Assembly (NCBI RefSeq): GCF_900141745.1
Contig: NZ_FSRM01000002.1
Coordinates: forward strand, 2,604,001 to 2,668,000
Direction of reading: 5' to 3'
Length of the DNA: 64,000 bases
Source of the DNA: Paraburkholderia phenazinium
Lineage (GTDB): Bacteria; Pseudomonadota; Gammaproteobacteria; Burkholderiales; Burkholderiaceae
In this document: in pieces, positions 1 through 7,504 of the stretch
Numbering within the stretch: position 1 is the first letter of the stretch
How the letters are laid out: every line of letters begins with the position of its first letter
Position numbers and translations under genes: made by a program
The notes under the pieces: generated by a model
Told to the model about the DNA's origin: nothing
The model's input: the letters and a program-made list of their open reading frames with translations, nothing else
The model's database searches: none

Positions 1-249
1 CGCCGACTCGATCGCGGCCACCACGGCGGGTTCGCCGTCGATCGTACCGCGTGCGATCACACAGCCGTCGTCGGCCTGGCAGACGATGCCTTGCAGCGGC
101 AGCCACGGCGACTCGATCCGGTCGAACGGTCCTAGCAGTTCGCGAAACGTGCCGGCGTCGAGCAACGCACGGGCGCGCTCGCGTGCGGACAGTTCGATGA
201 AGCTGTCGTGCAGCACGGGCGCTGCTTGAGGAGTGGCAACGGTGCTCAT
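1..249 (-). CDS. mdcD: Malonate decarboxylase beta subunit, N-terminal part (cut by window edge)
   Basis: Only the first 83 codons are inside the window. MdcD is one of the two carboxyltransferase-like subunits of biotin-independent malonate decarboxylase and helps decarboxylate malonyl on the acyl carrier protein to acetyl. The visible part has the usual MdcD opening (SFIELSARERARALLDAGTF, then GPFDRIESPWLPLQG) and leads into the crotonase-like fold. The start ATG overlaps the mdcC stop codon in an ATGA arrangement, so the two are translationally coupled. The assignment rests on this motif run plus the mdcA-B-C order upstream; the catalytic part lies outside. Confidence 0.85.
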   Translation of the reverse strand, partial: MSTVATPQAAPVLHDSFIELSARERARALLDAGTFRELLGPFDRIESPWLPLQGIVCQADDGCVIARGTIDGEPAVVAAIESA

Positions 250-551
250 GCTTCACCTCCCTGTTCTGCTTCTTCGACCGCTTCGGCGAGCCGCAACGCC
301 ACCACGCCGGGCGTCGCGCCGAAGTCGTTGATCTCGATCTGCGCAGCGCCGTCGTAGCGCGTGAAGAAGCGGTCGAGCACGCTCTTCCAGATATGTCCGT
401 AGCCGTCGACGCTGGTGCGCACGATCACGTGCGCAGTCATTGCGGAGGCTGGCGACAACAGCACTTCGAGGTCGCCTGAGCCGACTACGCCGACGTGCGC
501 GCGGGCCGTCACGGCGCGTTGCGCCGGATAATCGAAGGTCAGATTTTCCAT
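246..551 (-). CDS. mdcC: Malonate decarboxylase acyl carrier protein (delta subunit)
   Basis: The product is 101 residues, the usual size of MdcC. This small protein carries the 2'-(5''-triphosphoribosyl)-3'-dephospho-CoA prosthetic group on a serine and shuttles malonyl and acetyl thioesters between the other subunits. The opening MENLTFDYPA, the GSGDLEVL stretch near residue 25 (its serine being the likely attachment site) and INDFGATPGVV near residue 75 fit the family. It overlaps the end of mdcB by 13 bases and the start of mdcD by 4, as expected of a tightly coupled operon. Confidence 0.9.
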   Translation of the reverse strand: MENLTFDYPAQRAVTARAHVGVVGSGDLEVLLSPASAMTAHVIVRTSVDGYGHIWKSVLDRFFTRYDGAAQIEINDFGATPGVVALRLAEAVEEAEQGGEA

Positions 552-1633
552 GAGGATTGGCTCCCGCCGGTGCTGTGATGCACCAGCTTGTCGATGAAAA
601 GGGTGGCGGCGAGCAGATCGGCTGCGCCGCCGGGGGATGCATTGAGCGTGAGCAGCGCGCGGTCGAGCTCATAAAGCGCGGCCCGACCCGCGACGCTGGC
701 GCTGCCGCCGAGTTCGAGCACCCGGCGCGCGCCTTGCTGGCCGGCGCGCAATCCGGGCAGGCCGGCGCGATGCAACAGGCACGTGTCGTCGAGCGAGGTC
801 ATGATCGTTAGCAGTGCGTCAAGCCGCGCTGATTCTTCGCTCACGCCATTGGCGCGGGCTGCCAGCAGCGCGGGAAGACCGATTGCCATGACGTGTGGAA
901 AGCCATCCTGCGCTTCGCGACGAGCACCGCCCACCTGGTAGCGTTGGCGCGCACGCTCGCCGTTGCTATCGGCAACTGCAGCGAAGCGATCGGGAAAGCA
1001 GGCAATCTGCGCGGCAAGCTTGCAGACTTTTACCGCGTGCGAGACACGGGTCGCTGAGGGCGCGTGTGCGTGGCAGTGACCTTCGGAGTTCGAATGAATT
1101 GAATCGCTCGCATGGTTTGTAGCGGCTTGCGCGTCGCGTTGCGCAAGTGCTGCGCCCGCGACCAGCAGTCCGACGATCCAGATGGCGCCACGATGCGCAT
1201 TGCTGCCGCCGGTGGCCCGCATCATCTCGCGTTCCCCAGTGCGGCCGATCTGCGCCAATTCTGCGCGCAAGGTAGCGGATGGCTCGCTGTGCCGCGCGGC
1301 GCGCGCTAGCGCAACGAACGTCGGCTCGAGTGCATGAGCGGAGCGCAGCATGATGTCCAGATCGAGATCGCGGTGCGCGCCGCTGCCGCGCTGATCTACC
1401 AGCGCGGGCTTGGGCGTCAGTTGCGCCTCTTCGATCAGCGCAGTGACGGCTAGCTGCGCCAACAGTGCGTCGGCTTCAAAGCTGCCTGAAACGCTTTCCG
1501 GTGTACGGAGTGATGGCGCCGTCGCGCGTGTTGTGCGCGTACCGACCGGCGACGCTTCAGTCCCGGACAGAAGCAGGCCAGAACCGCTCGAGATTCGCGC
1601 AGCCGTCACCGGCATTACCGCAGGCGTGGCCAT
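539..1633 (-). CDS. mdcB: Triphosphoribosyl-dephospho-CoA synthase
   Basis: This CitG/MdcB-family enzyme makes the prosthetic-group precursor that is attached to MdcC. Family motifs are clear: EAQLTPKPALVD followed by GSGAHRDLD, TGGSNAHRGAIW in the middle and DDTCLLHRAG near the end. The chosen ATG lies 2 bases after the mdcA stop. At 364 residues it is longer than the roughly 290 usual for the family. The excess is a Ser/Thr/Arg-rich N-terminal leader of about 60 residues and a His-rich insert around residues 180-205 (HSNSEGHCHAHAPSA). A later start would remove the leader but no good ribosome site was seen for one. Confidence 0.85.
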   Translation of the reverse strand: MATPAVMPVTAARISSGSGLLLSGTEASPVGTRTTRATAPSLRTPESVSGSFEADALLAQLAVTALIEEAQLTPKPALVDQRGSGAHRDLDLDIMLRSAHALEPTFVALARAARHSEPSATLRAELAQIGRTGEREMMRATGGSNAHRGAIWIVGLLVAGAALAQRDAQAATNHASDSIHSNSEGHCHAHAPSATRVSHAVKVCKLAAQIACFPDRFAAVADSNGERARQRYQVGGARREAQDGFPHVMAIGLPALLAARANGVSEESARLDALLTIMTSLDDTCLLHRAGLPGLRAGQQGARRVLELGGSASVAGRAALYELDRALLTLNASPGGAADLLAATLFIDKLVHHSTGGSQSSWKI

Positions 1634-1635
1634 GA

Positions 1636-3315
1636 TTACCAGCTCCGGAATTGCGCCGGCGGCACATACAGACCGCCCGACCATGTCACCAGATCGTCGA
1701 TGCTGCGCGCGGCCAGCAACGAGCGCTTCGCTTCACCGCGGCGGATGCCGAGATCCTCGGGATACGCGACGATGCCGCGCCGGCGCAGCTCCGCTGTTTT
1801 TTCCGGCTTCGCGCGCAAGCCGATTGGCGTGACGCCGGCTACCGCAGCAAGTGCCGCGCGCCGTTCGTCGATCCCTTCGGCCTTGTGCAAGTGGGCGATG
1901 CCTTCCTCAGTGACCACGTGGCTGACGTCGTCGCCGTAGATCATCACTGGGGCGATAGGCATGCCGCTCTTCGCGCCGACTGCAACCGCATCGAGCTCAT
2001 CGACGAAGGTCGGCTCGCCGCCTTTCTTGTACGTCTCGGCAAGCTGCACGACCAGCTTCTGACCGCGGGAGACCGGTCCTTGATCCTTGAGAAGCTTGAG
2101 CCACGCTTCGCTCGAATGACGCCGTCCGCGCGGATCGTGTCCCATGTTCGGGGCGCCGCCAAAACCAGCGAGCCGCCCACGCGTGACCGTCGACGAGTTC
2201 GCATCCGCGTCGATCTGCAGCGTGGAGCCGATAAACAGGTCGACGCCGTATTGCCCCGCCAACTGGCACAACACGCGGTTCGAACGCAGACTGCCGTCGC
2301 GTCCGGTGAAGAACACGTCGGGGCGTGCCTCGATGTACTGCTCCATGCCCACTTCGCTACCAAAGCAATGCACGCTTTCGACCCAGCCGGATTCGATGGC
2401 CGGAATCAAGGTGGGATGGGGATTGAGCGTCCAGTTGCGGCAAATCTTGCCCTTCAGCCCGAGCGACTCGCCATAGGTGGGCAACAACAGTTCGATGGCC
2501 GCCGTATCGAAGCCGATGCCGTGATTCAGCGCGGTCACACCGTACGCCTCGTAGATGCCGCGAATTACCATCATCGCGGTCAGCACCTGCAGGTCGCCGA
2601 TGTGGCGCGGATCGCGCGTAAACAGCGGCTCCACTGCGAAGGGCCGGTCGGCCTGCACGACCACGTCGACCCACGAGCCGGGAATGTCGACGCGTGGCAA
2701 TTCATCGACGATTTCGTTCACCTGAACAATCACGATGCCGTGCCGGAACGCAGCGGCTTCTGCGATGGTGGGCGTGTCTTCGGTGTTCGCCCCGGTGTAG
2801 AGATTGCCGTGACGGTCCGCTTTTTCTGCGCACAACAGCGCAACGTTCGGCGTCAGCTCCACGAACATCCGTGCGTACAGCTCGACGTAGGTGTGGATCG
2901 CGCCGATTTCGAGCTGGCCATCTTCCAGTAGTTGCGCGACGCGCAGGCTCTGCGGCCCCGCGAAGGCGAAGTCGACCTTGTGCGCGATGCCGCGCTCGAA
3001 CAGCGTCAGATGCTCGGGCCGGCTGATGCTCGAAATCAGCAGATGGACGTCGCGGACCTTTTGCGGATCCACCTTCGCGAACGAGCGCGACAGAAAATCG
3101 GCCTGCTTCTGATTGTCGCCTTCGAGCGCAACGCGGTCGCCTGGGCGGATCAGTGTTTCCAGCGCATCGACGATGCGCTCGCTGCGCAACACGCCGTCTT
3201 CGAGCCACGGCGCAATGGCGGCGAGGCGGCGCGCTTTCTCGTCGCGCATGGTGGTCCAGGACCGTGCTGCCGGTGCGGCGGCGGAGCGGGGGGATGGTTG
3301 GGCTTGTTGATTCAT
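1636..3315 (-). CDS. mdcA: Malonate decarboxylase alpha subunit (acetyl-ACP:malonate ACP transferase)
   Basis: The alpha subunit swaps malonate for acetate on the MdcC thioester and releases acetate. The 559-residue product matches the family length of about 550. Strong family stretches are GDNQKQADFLSRSF, NLYTGANTEDTPTIAEA, RGIYEAYGVTALNHGIGFDT and GFGGAPNMGHDPRGRRHSS. The start was placed at the ATG giving MNQQAQ, because the longer open frame runs antisense-like through the regulator gene upstream. The gene starts 8 bases after the GntR stop and ends 2 bases before mdcB, so regulator and structural genes probably share a transcript. Confidence 0.93.
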   Translation of the reverse strand: MNQQAQPSPRSAAAPAARSWTTMRDEKARRLAAIAPWLEDGVLRSERIVDALETLIRPGDRVALEGDNQKQADFLSRSFAKVDPQKVRDVHLLISSISRPEHLTLFERGIAHKVDFAFAGPQSLRVAQLLEDGQLEIGAIHTYVELYARMFVELTPNVALLCAEKADRHGNLYTGANTEDTPTIAEAAAFRHGIVIVQVNEIVDELPRVDIPGSWVDVVVQADRPFAVEPLFTRDPRHIGDLQVLTAMMVIRGIYEAYGVTALNHGIGFDTAAIELLLPTYGESLGLKGKICRNWTLNPHPTLIPAIESGWVESVHCFGSEVGMEQYIEARPDVFFTGRDGSLRSNRVLCQLAGQYGVDLFIGSTLQIDADANSSTVTRGRLAGFGGAPNMGHDPRGRRHSSEAWLKLLKDQGPVSRGQKLVVQLAETYKKGGEPTFVDELDAVAVGAKSGMPIAPVMIYGDDVSHVVTEEGIAHLHKAEGIDERRAALAAVAGVTPIGLRAKPEKTAELRRRGIVAYPEDLGIRRGEAKRSLLAARSIDDLVTWSGGLYVPPAQFRSW

Positions 3316-3323
3316 CGGCGGAT

Positions 3324-4103
3324 TCAGCTCCCGGAAGTTGGAGTGCGCGCGCGTCTCGCGCGCGGCTTGCGGCCGTTGGCATGCGCGGCTTCGGCCTGCG
3401 CGCGTTCGGTCAGGAAACGGTAGAGCAACTCGCCGGTGCCGAGCAGATGCGCGGTCAGCAGCGAGCGTGCAGCGGAGATGTCGGCGCGGCGCACCGCGTC
3501 GAGTATTTCCGCGTGTTCGCGATCGGACTCGTCCTTGTACAGCGGTAGTCCGAATTTGAGCCGTAAATAACGTTCGCCGCGCCGATGCAGCGTGGCAATC
3601 ATTTCCTCGAGTTGCGGTCGTGCGGCCGGCGCGTAGAGGCTCATATGAAACTCCTCGTTGCGGGTCACGTAGAGCGCCGGATCCATCTCTTTCTCCGCAG
3701 CGCGGCACAGCTTTTCCGACTCACGCAGCGTTGCAGCGGTGTGGTGCGGAATGGCGAGGCCGACGGCGAGACTCTCAAGCGCCGAGCGGATCTCGTAGAT
3801 TTCGCGGGCTTCGTCCGCCGACAGCGGCGCGACCGTCGCCCCCTTGTGGACGGTGACCTTCGCCCAGCCTTCGCCTTCCAGTTGGCGTAGCGCTTCGCGC
3901 ACGGGAATTGCGCTGACCGAGAAATGGCGGGCAATGGCGTCCTGCCGCAAGGGGGCACCGGGGGCCAGCGTGCCTTCGACGATCGCCGTACGCAAAGCGT
4001 CCGCGATCACGCGTGACGTGCTGGCCCGCGGCGTGGCCGCTACGGGCAGAAAGGGGACGCGCGCAGCGCTGTCCAGGGGAAAACCATCGGTTGCATCGTT
4101 CAT
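3324..4103 (-). CDS. GntR-family (FadR/FCD type) regulator of the malonate genes
   Basis: The 259-residue protein has an N-terminal winged helix (about residues 30-95, with ALRTAIVEGTLAPGAPLRQ, SVSAIPVREALRQLEGEGW and VTVHKGATV) and a C-terminal all-helical FCD ligand domain with the metal-type pattern EFHMSLY, then DREHAEILDAV and LLTAHL. It opens the malonate decarboxylase cluster and is separated from mdcA by 8 bases, so it is the likely local regulator, comparable to MdcY-type regulators. A palindrome overlapping its own -10 box suggests autoregulation. The tail is Arg-rich (KPRARRARTP). Malonate or malonyl-CoA as effector is inference. Confidence 0.85.
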   Translation of the reverse strand: MNDATDGFPLDSAARVPFLPVAATPRASTSRVIADALRTAIVEGTLAPGAPLRQDAIARHFSVSAIPVREALRQLEGEGWAKVTVHKGATVAPLSADEAREIYEIRSALESLAVGLAIPHHTAATLRESEKLCRAAEKEMDPALYVTRNEEFHMSLYAPAARPQLEEMIATLHRRGERYLRLKFGLPLYKDESDREHAEILDAVRRADISAARSLLTAHLLGTGELLYRFLTERAQAEAAHANGRKPRARRARTPTSGS

Positions 4104-4106
4104 AAG

Positions 4107-4125
4107 TTCAAATATTATATATGAA
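4107..4125 (-). promoter_or_regulatory. Promoter and palindromic operator of the GntR-mdc operon
   Basis: A 19-base imperfect palindrome reads TTCAAATATTATATATGAA, with 8 of 9 base pairs matching around a central T. On the minus strand it contains a consensus -10 hexamer TATAAT (4119 to 4114), with a poor -35 (TGCAAA-like) about 17 bases upstream. The regulator start codon at 4103 lies only about 11 bases past the -10, so the message would be nearly leaderless; no Shine-Dalgarno sequence is visible. An operator over the -10 fits repression by the GntR protein. Confidence 0.6.
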
Positions 4126-4301
4126 ATGACGCGTTTTGCACGAGGGAAATCCAGGGTCCAGGAAGCAAGCAGACTGTAGGGACCGCGTTCAGAAAGTGTC
4201 AGGGGGCTGTCTGGCGAAAGCCCATGTAGTCGCCGCACGCACGCTAACCCGTTGTTAAGAATAGGCAATTGGCAATCCAACCGTAGTATCGGAGGAGCAT
4301 G

Positions 4302-5600
4302 ATGAATTCAATCTCGGACCGCGCGCGTGTCGCGCGGCATCGCACGCCACTAAACCGCTCGCAGATCGCAGGGTTCTGGGGCGCATGGGCGGGCTGGACG
4401 CTGGACGGGATGGATTCGTTCATCTACGCGCTGGTTCTCACCCCGGCGCTCACCGAACTGTTGCCGCGCTCGGGCTATGCCGCGACGCCAGCCAACGTCG
4501 GGCTCGCCGGGTCGATCCTGTTTGCGCTGTTTCTGATCGGCTGGGGGCTGTCGTTTATCTGGGGGCCGCTCGCCGACCGCTTTGGCCGCACCAAGGTGCT
4601 GGCCGGTACGATCTTCACTTTTGCAATTTTTACGGGACTTTCGGCGATCTCGCAGAACGTCTGGGAACTGGCTATCTTCCGGTTTATTGCGGGCGTGGGG
4701 ATCGGCGGCGAATGGGCGCTGGCTGGCACCTATGTGGCCGAGGCGTGGCCGGAGGACCGTCGCAAGATGGGGGCGGGCTATCTGCAAACCGGTTACTACG
4801 CCGGCTTCTTTCTGGCCGCGGCGCTCAATTACACGGTCGGGGTTCACTACGGCTGGCGCGCGATGTTCCTGACCGGTGCAGTGCCGGTGGTCGTCGCAAT
4901 CCTGATCTTGTTGCGTGTGAAGGAGCCGGAAAAATGGCAGAAGGCGGAGCCGCAAGCCGTGCGTAGCAGGCCATTGCGCGAGATTCTCGGTCCCGTGTAC
5001 CGGCGCCGCACGTGGGTTGCCTGTGCGTTGTTGACGATTGCGATTATCGGTCTATGGGCGGGCGCGGTGTATGAGCCGTCGGCAGTGATCCAGCTTGCGA
5101 CGCGTGCAGGAATGGGTAAGCCGGATGCGATCCGCACGGCGTCGATCGCAACTGGCTTGCTGTCTATTTCGACGGTTCTCGGGTGTCTTGCGCTGCCGCC
5201 GCTAGCGGAACGGATCGGGCGTAAAAAGACTCTGGCGATTTACTTCGCCGGGATGGCGGTGGCAATCGCGGGCAGCTTTGGGTGGTCGTTTTATATGCCT
5301 AACGGACTGGTGCCGTTTATCGCGTGGTTGTGTGTGCTGGGGTTCTTCGGCGGCAACTTTGCGCTGTTCAGCCTGTGGCTGCCGGAGCAGTTCGAAACGC
5401 GTGTGCGGGCCACGGCGTTTGCGTTTTGTACGTCGTTCGGACGGTTTGTCGGGGCGGGCGTGAACTTCCTGTTGGGCGCGGCGGTGCTGCATATGCATAC
5501 GCTCGGTATTCCGGTCGCGCTGACCGCGGTGGCGTTTGTTATCGGGCTCTTCATCATCCCGTTTGCGCCGGAGACGAAAGGGGAAGTTTTGCCGCAGTGA
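4302..5600 (+). CDS. MFS transporter, probable malonate or small carboxylate importer
   Basis: This 12-segment major facilitator protein of about 432 residues belongs to the metabolite:H+ symporter (sialate/aromatic-acid) branch. Signature features are WTLDGMDSFIYAL in helix 1, the loop motif GPLADRFGRTKVL, RFIAGVGIGGEWALAGTYVAE in helix 4 and PPLAERIGRKK in the second half. Two ATGs stand side by side; the second is better spaced from GGAGGAG at 4291-4297. It is divergent from the GntR-mdc operon, so importing the decarboxylase substrate is a reasonable inference, replacing the MdcLM or MadLM carriers found with other mdc operons. The substrate is not proven by sequence. Confidence 0.85.
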   Translation: MNSISDRARVARHRTPLNRSQIAGFWGAWAGWTLDGMDSFIYALVLTPALTELLPRSGYAATPANVGLAGSILFALFLIGWGLSFIWGPLADRFGRTKVLAGTIFTFAIFTGLSAISQNVWELAIFRFIAGVGIGGEWALAGTYVAEAWPEDRRKMGAGYLQTGYYAGFFLAAALNYTVGVHYGWRAMFLTGAVPVVVAILILLRVKEPEKWQKAEPQAVRSRPLREILGPVYRRRTWVACALLTIAIIGLWAGAVYEPSAVIQLATRAGMGKPDAIRTASIATGLLSISTVLGCLALPPLAERIGRKKTLAIYFAGMAVAIAGSFGWSFYMPNGLVPFIAWLCVLGFFGGNFALFSLWLPEQFETRVRATAFAFCTSFGRFVGAGVNFLLGAAVLHMHTLGIPVALTAVAFVIGLFIIPFAPETKGEVLPQ

Positions 5601-5640
5601 GAAGCAGCGGAAAGCTGTCCTGCGCACGTCGATAGCCAAT

Positions 5641-5661
5641 CGGCCAGGTGGTGCCTGGCCG
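5641..5661 (+). terminator. GC-rich hairpin downstream of the MFS gene
   Basis: A perfect 8-base stem, CGGCCAGG paired with CCTGGCCG around a TGGTG loop, lies 40 bases after the MFS stop codon. No U-run follows, so it may be a transcript 3' end protector or a weak terminator rather than a classical intrinsic terminator. Confidence 0.45.
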
Positions 5662-5718
5662 TGATACACGGCATGCTTCTGATTGTTAGCGGGCGTGCAA
5701 CATCCTTGGCCATATGCT

Positions 5719-5746
5719 TGAGGTGTTGTACGAATTTCTGTACAAT
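5719..5746 (+). promoter_or_regulatory. Promoter with YefM-type operator
   Basis: A -35 like TTGAGG (5719-5724) and a -10 TACAAT (5741-5746) are 16 bases apart. Within them lies the inverted repeat TTGTAC-N8-GTACAA (5726-5745), which contains one perfect TGTACA (5739-5744). TGTACA is the core recognised by YefM and YefM-YoeB in Escherichia coli, so this is the expected autorepression site for the module downstream. Confidence 0.65.
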
Positions 5747-5852
5747 GAACTCCGGGTCGGGAGTTTCCGATTCGCGCTCGTCAGTGGACTTGCTCGCTTT
5801 GTCGCCGGGCTTTGTTCGCCGCAGGAAATACCGCTAACTTTTTTATCAGGAG

Positions 5853-5877
5853 CGGCCGGAGGCACGCCTTCGGGCCG
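5853..5877 (+). other. Hairpin in the yefM leader, just ahead of the start codon
   Basis: CGGCCGGAGG pairs with the following CCTTCGGGCCG (one bulged G, one G-U pair) around a CACG loop. It ends 8 bases before the yefM ATG and hides the only purine-rich GGAGG stretch nearby. The leader from the promoter is about 130 bases, long for such a module. Confidence 0.4.
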
Positions 5878-5885
5878 GATAAGCC

Positions 5886-6179
5886 ATGAACACCCTTACT
5901 TACAGCGAGGCCCGTGCTGGCTTTAAGCAAGCGATGGACGACGTCTGCCGCGACCACACGCCTATGCTGATAACCCGGCAAGGTGGCGAACATGTGGTGA
6001 TGGTTTCGCTCGAGGACTTCAGCGCCATGCAGGAAACCCTGTATCTGCTGAGCTCTCCGAAGAATGCCGAACGGCTTGTACGTTCTGTCGCCCAGATCAA
6101 TGCACGCAAGGGTACGCCGCGCACACTGCTAACAGATGAGCAAACAGAAAGCCCGAAACAAGGAGACCGTGAGGTCTGA
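5886..6179 (+). CDS. yefM: YefM-family antitoxin
   Basis: A 97-residue Phd/YefM antitoxin. The N-terminal half carries the family DNA-binding fold (MNTLTYSEARAGFKQAMDDV, then ITRQGGEHVVMVSLEDFSAMQETLYLLSSP), and the charged C-terminal tail should wrap and neutralise the toxin. It overlaps the toxin gene by 44 bases if the toxin starts at its ATG, or by 11 if it starts at a GTG. Antitoxin and complex should bind the TGTACA operator upstream. Identification is strong because the partner is a clear YoeB. Confidence 0.92.
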   Translation: MNTLTYSEARAGFKQAMDDVCRDHTPMLITRQGGEHVVMVSLEDFSAMQETLYLLSSPKNAERLVRSVAQINARKGTPRTLLTDEQTESPKQGDREV

Positions 6180-6441
6180 TAGTGTTTTTGTCTTTACGGA
6201 TGAAGCTTGGGAAGACTATTTGCATTGGCAGAGAGTCGATCCCAAGGTATTGCGGAAGGTCAACGAACTGCTTGAAGAATGCCGGCGTGACCCTTTCAAG
6301 GGCGCGGGCAAGCCGGAGCCCCTGGTTGGCAATCTGACGGGTTTCTGGTCACGCCGCGTGAGCCTTGCTGATCGCCTGGTCTATATGCCGCAGGACGGAT
6401 TGATCTACGTCGCCGCCTGCCGTTTTCACTACGACGATTGA
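6136..6441 (+). CDS. yoeB: YoeB-family ribosome-dependent mRNA interferase toxin
   Basis: YoeB cuts mRNA in the ribosomal A site. The product has the family core: FTDEAWEDYLHWQ, KVNELLEECRRDPFKGAGKPEPL, GFWSRRVSLADRLVY and the C-terminal ACRFHYDD containing the catalytic His-Tyr pair. The ATG start gives 101 residues with about 17 extra at the N terminus compared with typical YoeB (84). An internal GTG at 6169, preceded by AAGGAG at 6160-6165 with tight spacing, would give 90 residues and may be the true start. It is translationally coupled to yefM. Confidence 0.92.
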   Translation: MSKQKARNKETVRSDSVFVFTDEAWEDYLHWQRVDPKVLRKVNELLEECRRDPFKGAGKPEPLVGNLTGFWSRRVSLADRLVYMPQDGLIYVAACRFHYDD

Positions 6442-6448
6442 ATGGAAT

Positions 6449-6468
6449 CCGGGCGCCGCGCCGCCCGG
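6449..6468. terminator. Bidirectional hairpin between yoeB and the EamA gene
   Basis: CCGGGCG pairs with CGCCCGG around a 6-base loop and is followed on the plus strand by TTCTTTC. It sits between two convergent genes, ending 11 bases before the EamA stop codon. Confidence 0.6.
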
Positions 6469-6478
6469 TTCTTTCGTC

Positions 6479-7402
6479 TCAATCCGTCGAACGACTCGCC
6501 CTTACCCCACGCCGCAAAATCGACACGAGCGGCCACCCAAGATTGACGCCAAGGCTCGCCGTCACAATCAACGCCATCCCGGCCAGTTGCAATGGCGACA
6601 GCGCCCGCCCATAAACAACCGCATCCACGACGATCGCGGTTAGCGGATAAACAAACAGTAGTACCGCGATGATCGGCGTGGTCAGCTTGGGCAGCGCGCC
6701 GTAAATCAGCACATACGACAGCCCGGTATGCAGCACGCCCATGCCGACGAGCCAGAACCATTGCTTGGGCTCGATATGGGCCACCGAATGCAGCGGCGCA
6801 ATAAACGCCAGGCAAACCACACCAACCAGACACTGAGCGAGCGTCAGCAGATGCGGGCGCAACTGACCGAGACTCTTGGCGATCAGCGTCACGCTTGCAT
6901 AGAGCACTGAACCGGCCAGCGCTTCGCCCACACCGATCAGATAACCGGCATGCCCTTGCAGGTTTTCGCTGGTGGCCACGCCCGAAGCCAGCACGAGTCC
7001 GACAAACGCCGTCGCGATCCAGCCGAGCCGGTCGCCGCCGAGCCGCTCGTTGAAAAGCGCCGCACCCATCAGCACGACCCAGAACGGCTGCACATGAAAC
7101 ACCACGGTCGCGACCGCGATGCTGGTGCGGTGAATGGCATCGAAGAACCAGACCCATTGGGTCACCATCAGCGCACCGGACAGCACGGCGAGCAACACCA
7201 TGCGCAGCGTAAATTGCTGCGCCCTGAAAAACCCCTTCCACGCGCAATAACCCGCTAGCGCGAGAGATCCGAACAGGCAGCGAAAGAACACCATCGTCAT
7301 TGCATCGAGACGCGCTTCCTCGACGAAGATGCCGATCGTCCCCATCAGCAAACCACCGCTGGCGAGGGTGATGGCGCCTTGTTGACGCGAGGTGAGTGAC
7401 AT
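6479..7402 (-). CDS. EamA/DMT-family transporter (metabolite exporter)
   Basis: The 307-residue protein has ten predicted membrane helices in two EamA repeats, the first including MGTIGIFVEEARLDAMTMVFFRCLFGSLAL and the second ending in PLTAIVVDAVVYGRALSPLQLAGMALIV. Such proteins usually export amino acids or related metabolites. The start was set at MSLTSRQQ because GGAG precedes it at good distance; the longer open frame adds residues without support. It is divergent from a LysR gene, which is likely its regulator. The substrate cannot be told from sequence. Confidence 0.85.
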   Translation of the reverse strand: MSLTSRQQGAITLASGGLLMGTIGIFVEEARLDAMTMVFFRCLFGSLALAGYCAWKGFFRAQQFTLRMVLLAVLSGALMVTQWVWFFDAIHRTSIAVATVVFHVQPFWVVLMGAALFNERLGGDRLGWIATAFVGLVLASGVATSENLQGHAGYLIGVGEALAGSVLYASVTLIAKSLGQLRPHLLTLAQCLVGVVCLAFIAPLHSVAHIEPKQWFWLVGMGVLHTGLSYVLIYGALPKLTTPIIAVLLFVYPLTAIVVDAVVYGRALSPLQLAGMALIVTASLGVNLGWPLVSILRRGVRASRSTD

Positions 7403-7484
7403 GCAGAACGCTCCGTGACCGAGACCCTGGTCGAGTATCGGGGACTTGCGAGGCAACGACAAACGAATAAAATTGAGAAATCTG

Positions 7485-7499
7485 ATAAGCCGGGCTTAT
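7485..7499. promoter_or_regulatory. LysR-type operator between divergent EamA and LysR genes
   Basis: The 15-base sequence ATAAGCCGGGCTTAT is a perfect 7+1+7 palindrome and fits the LysR T-N11-A rule. It ends 5 bases before the LysR start codon and lies about 85 bases upstream of the EamA start, so one site could both repress lysR and activate the exporter. Confidence 0.65.
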
Positions 7500-7504
7500 A
7501 AATC

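Noticed and set aside
5714-5926. A 70-codon plus-strand frame in the yefM leader (MLEVLYEFLYNEL)
   Set aside because: It begins inside the promoter/operator and overlaps the yefM start out of frame, with no ribosome site; the regulatory reading explains the sequence better.
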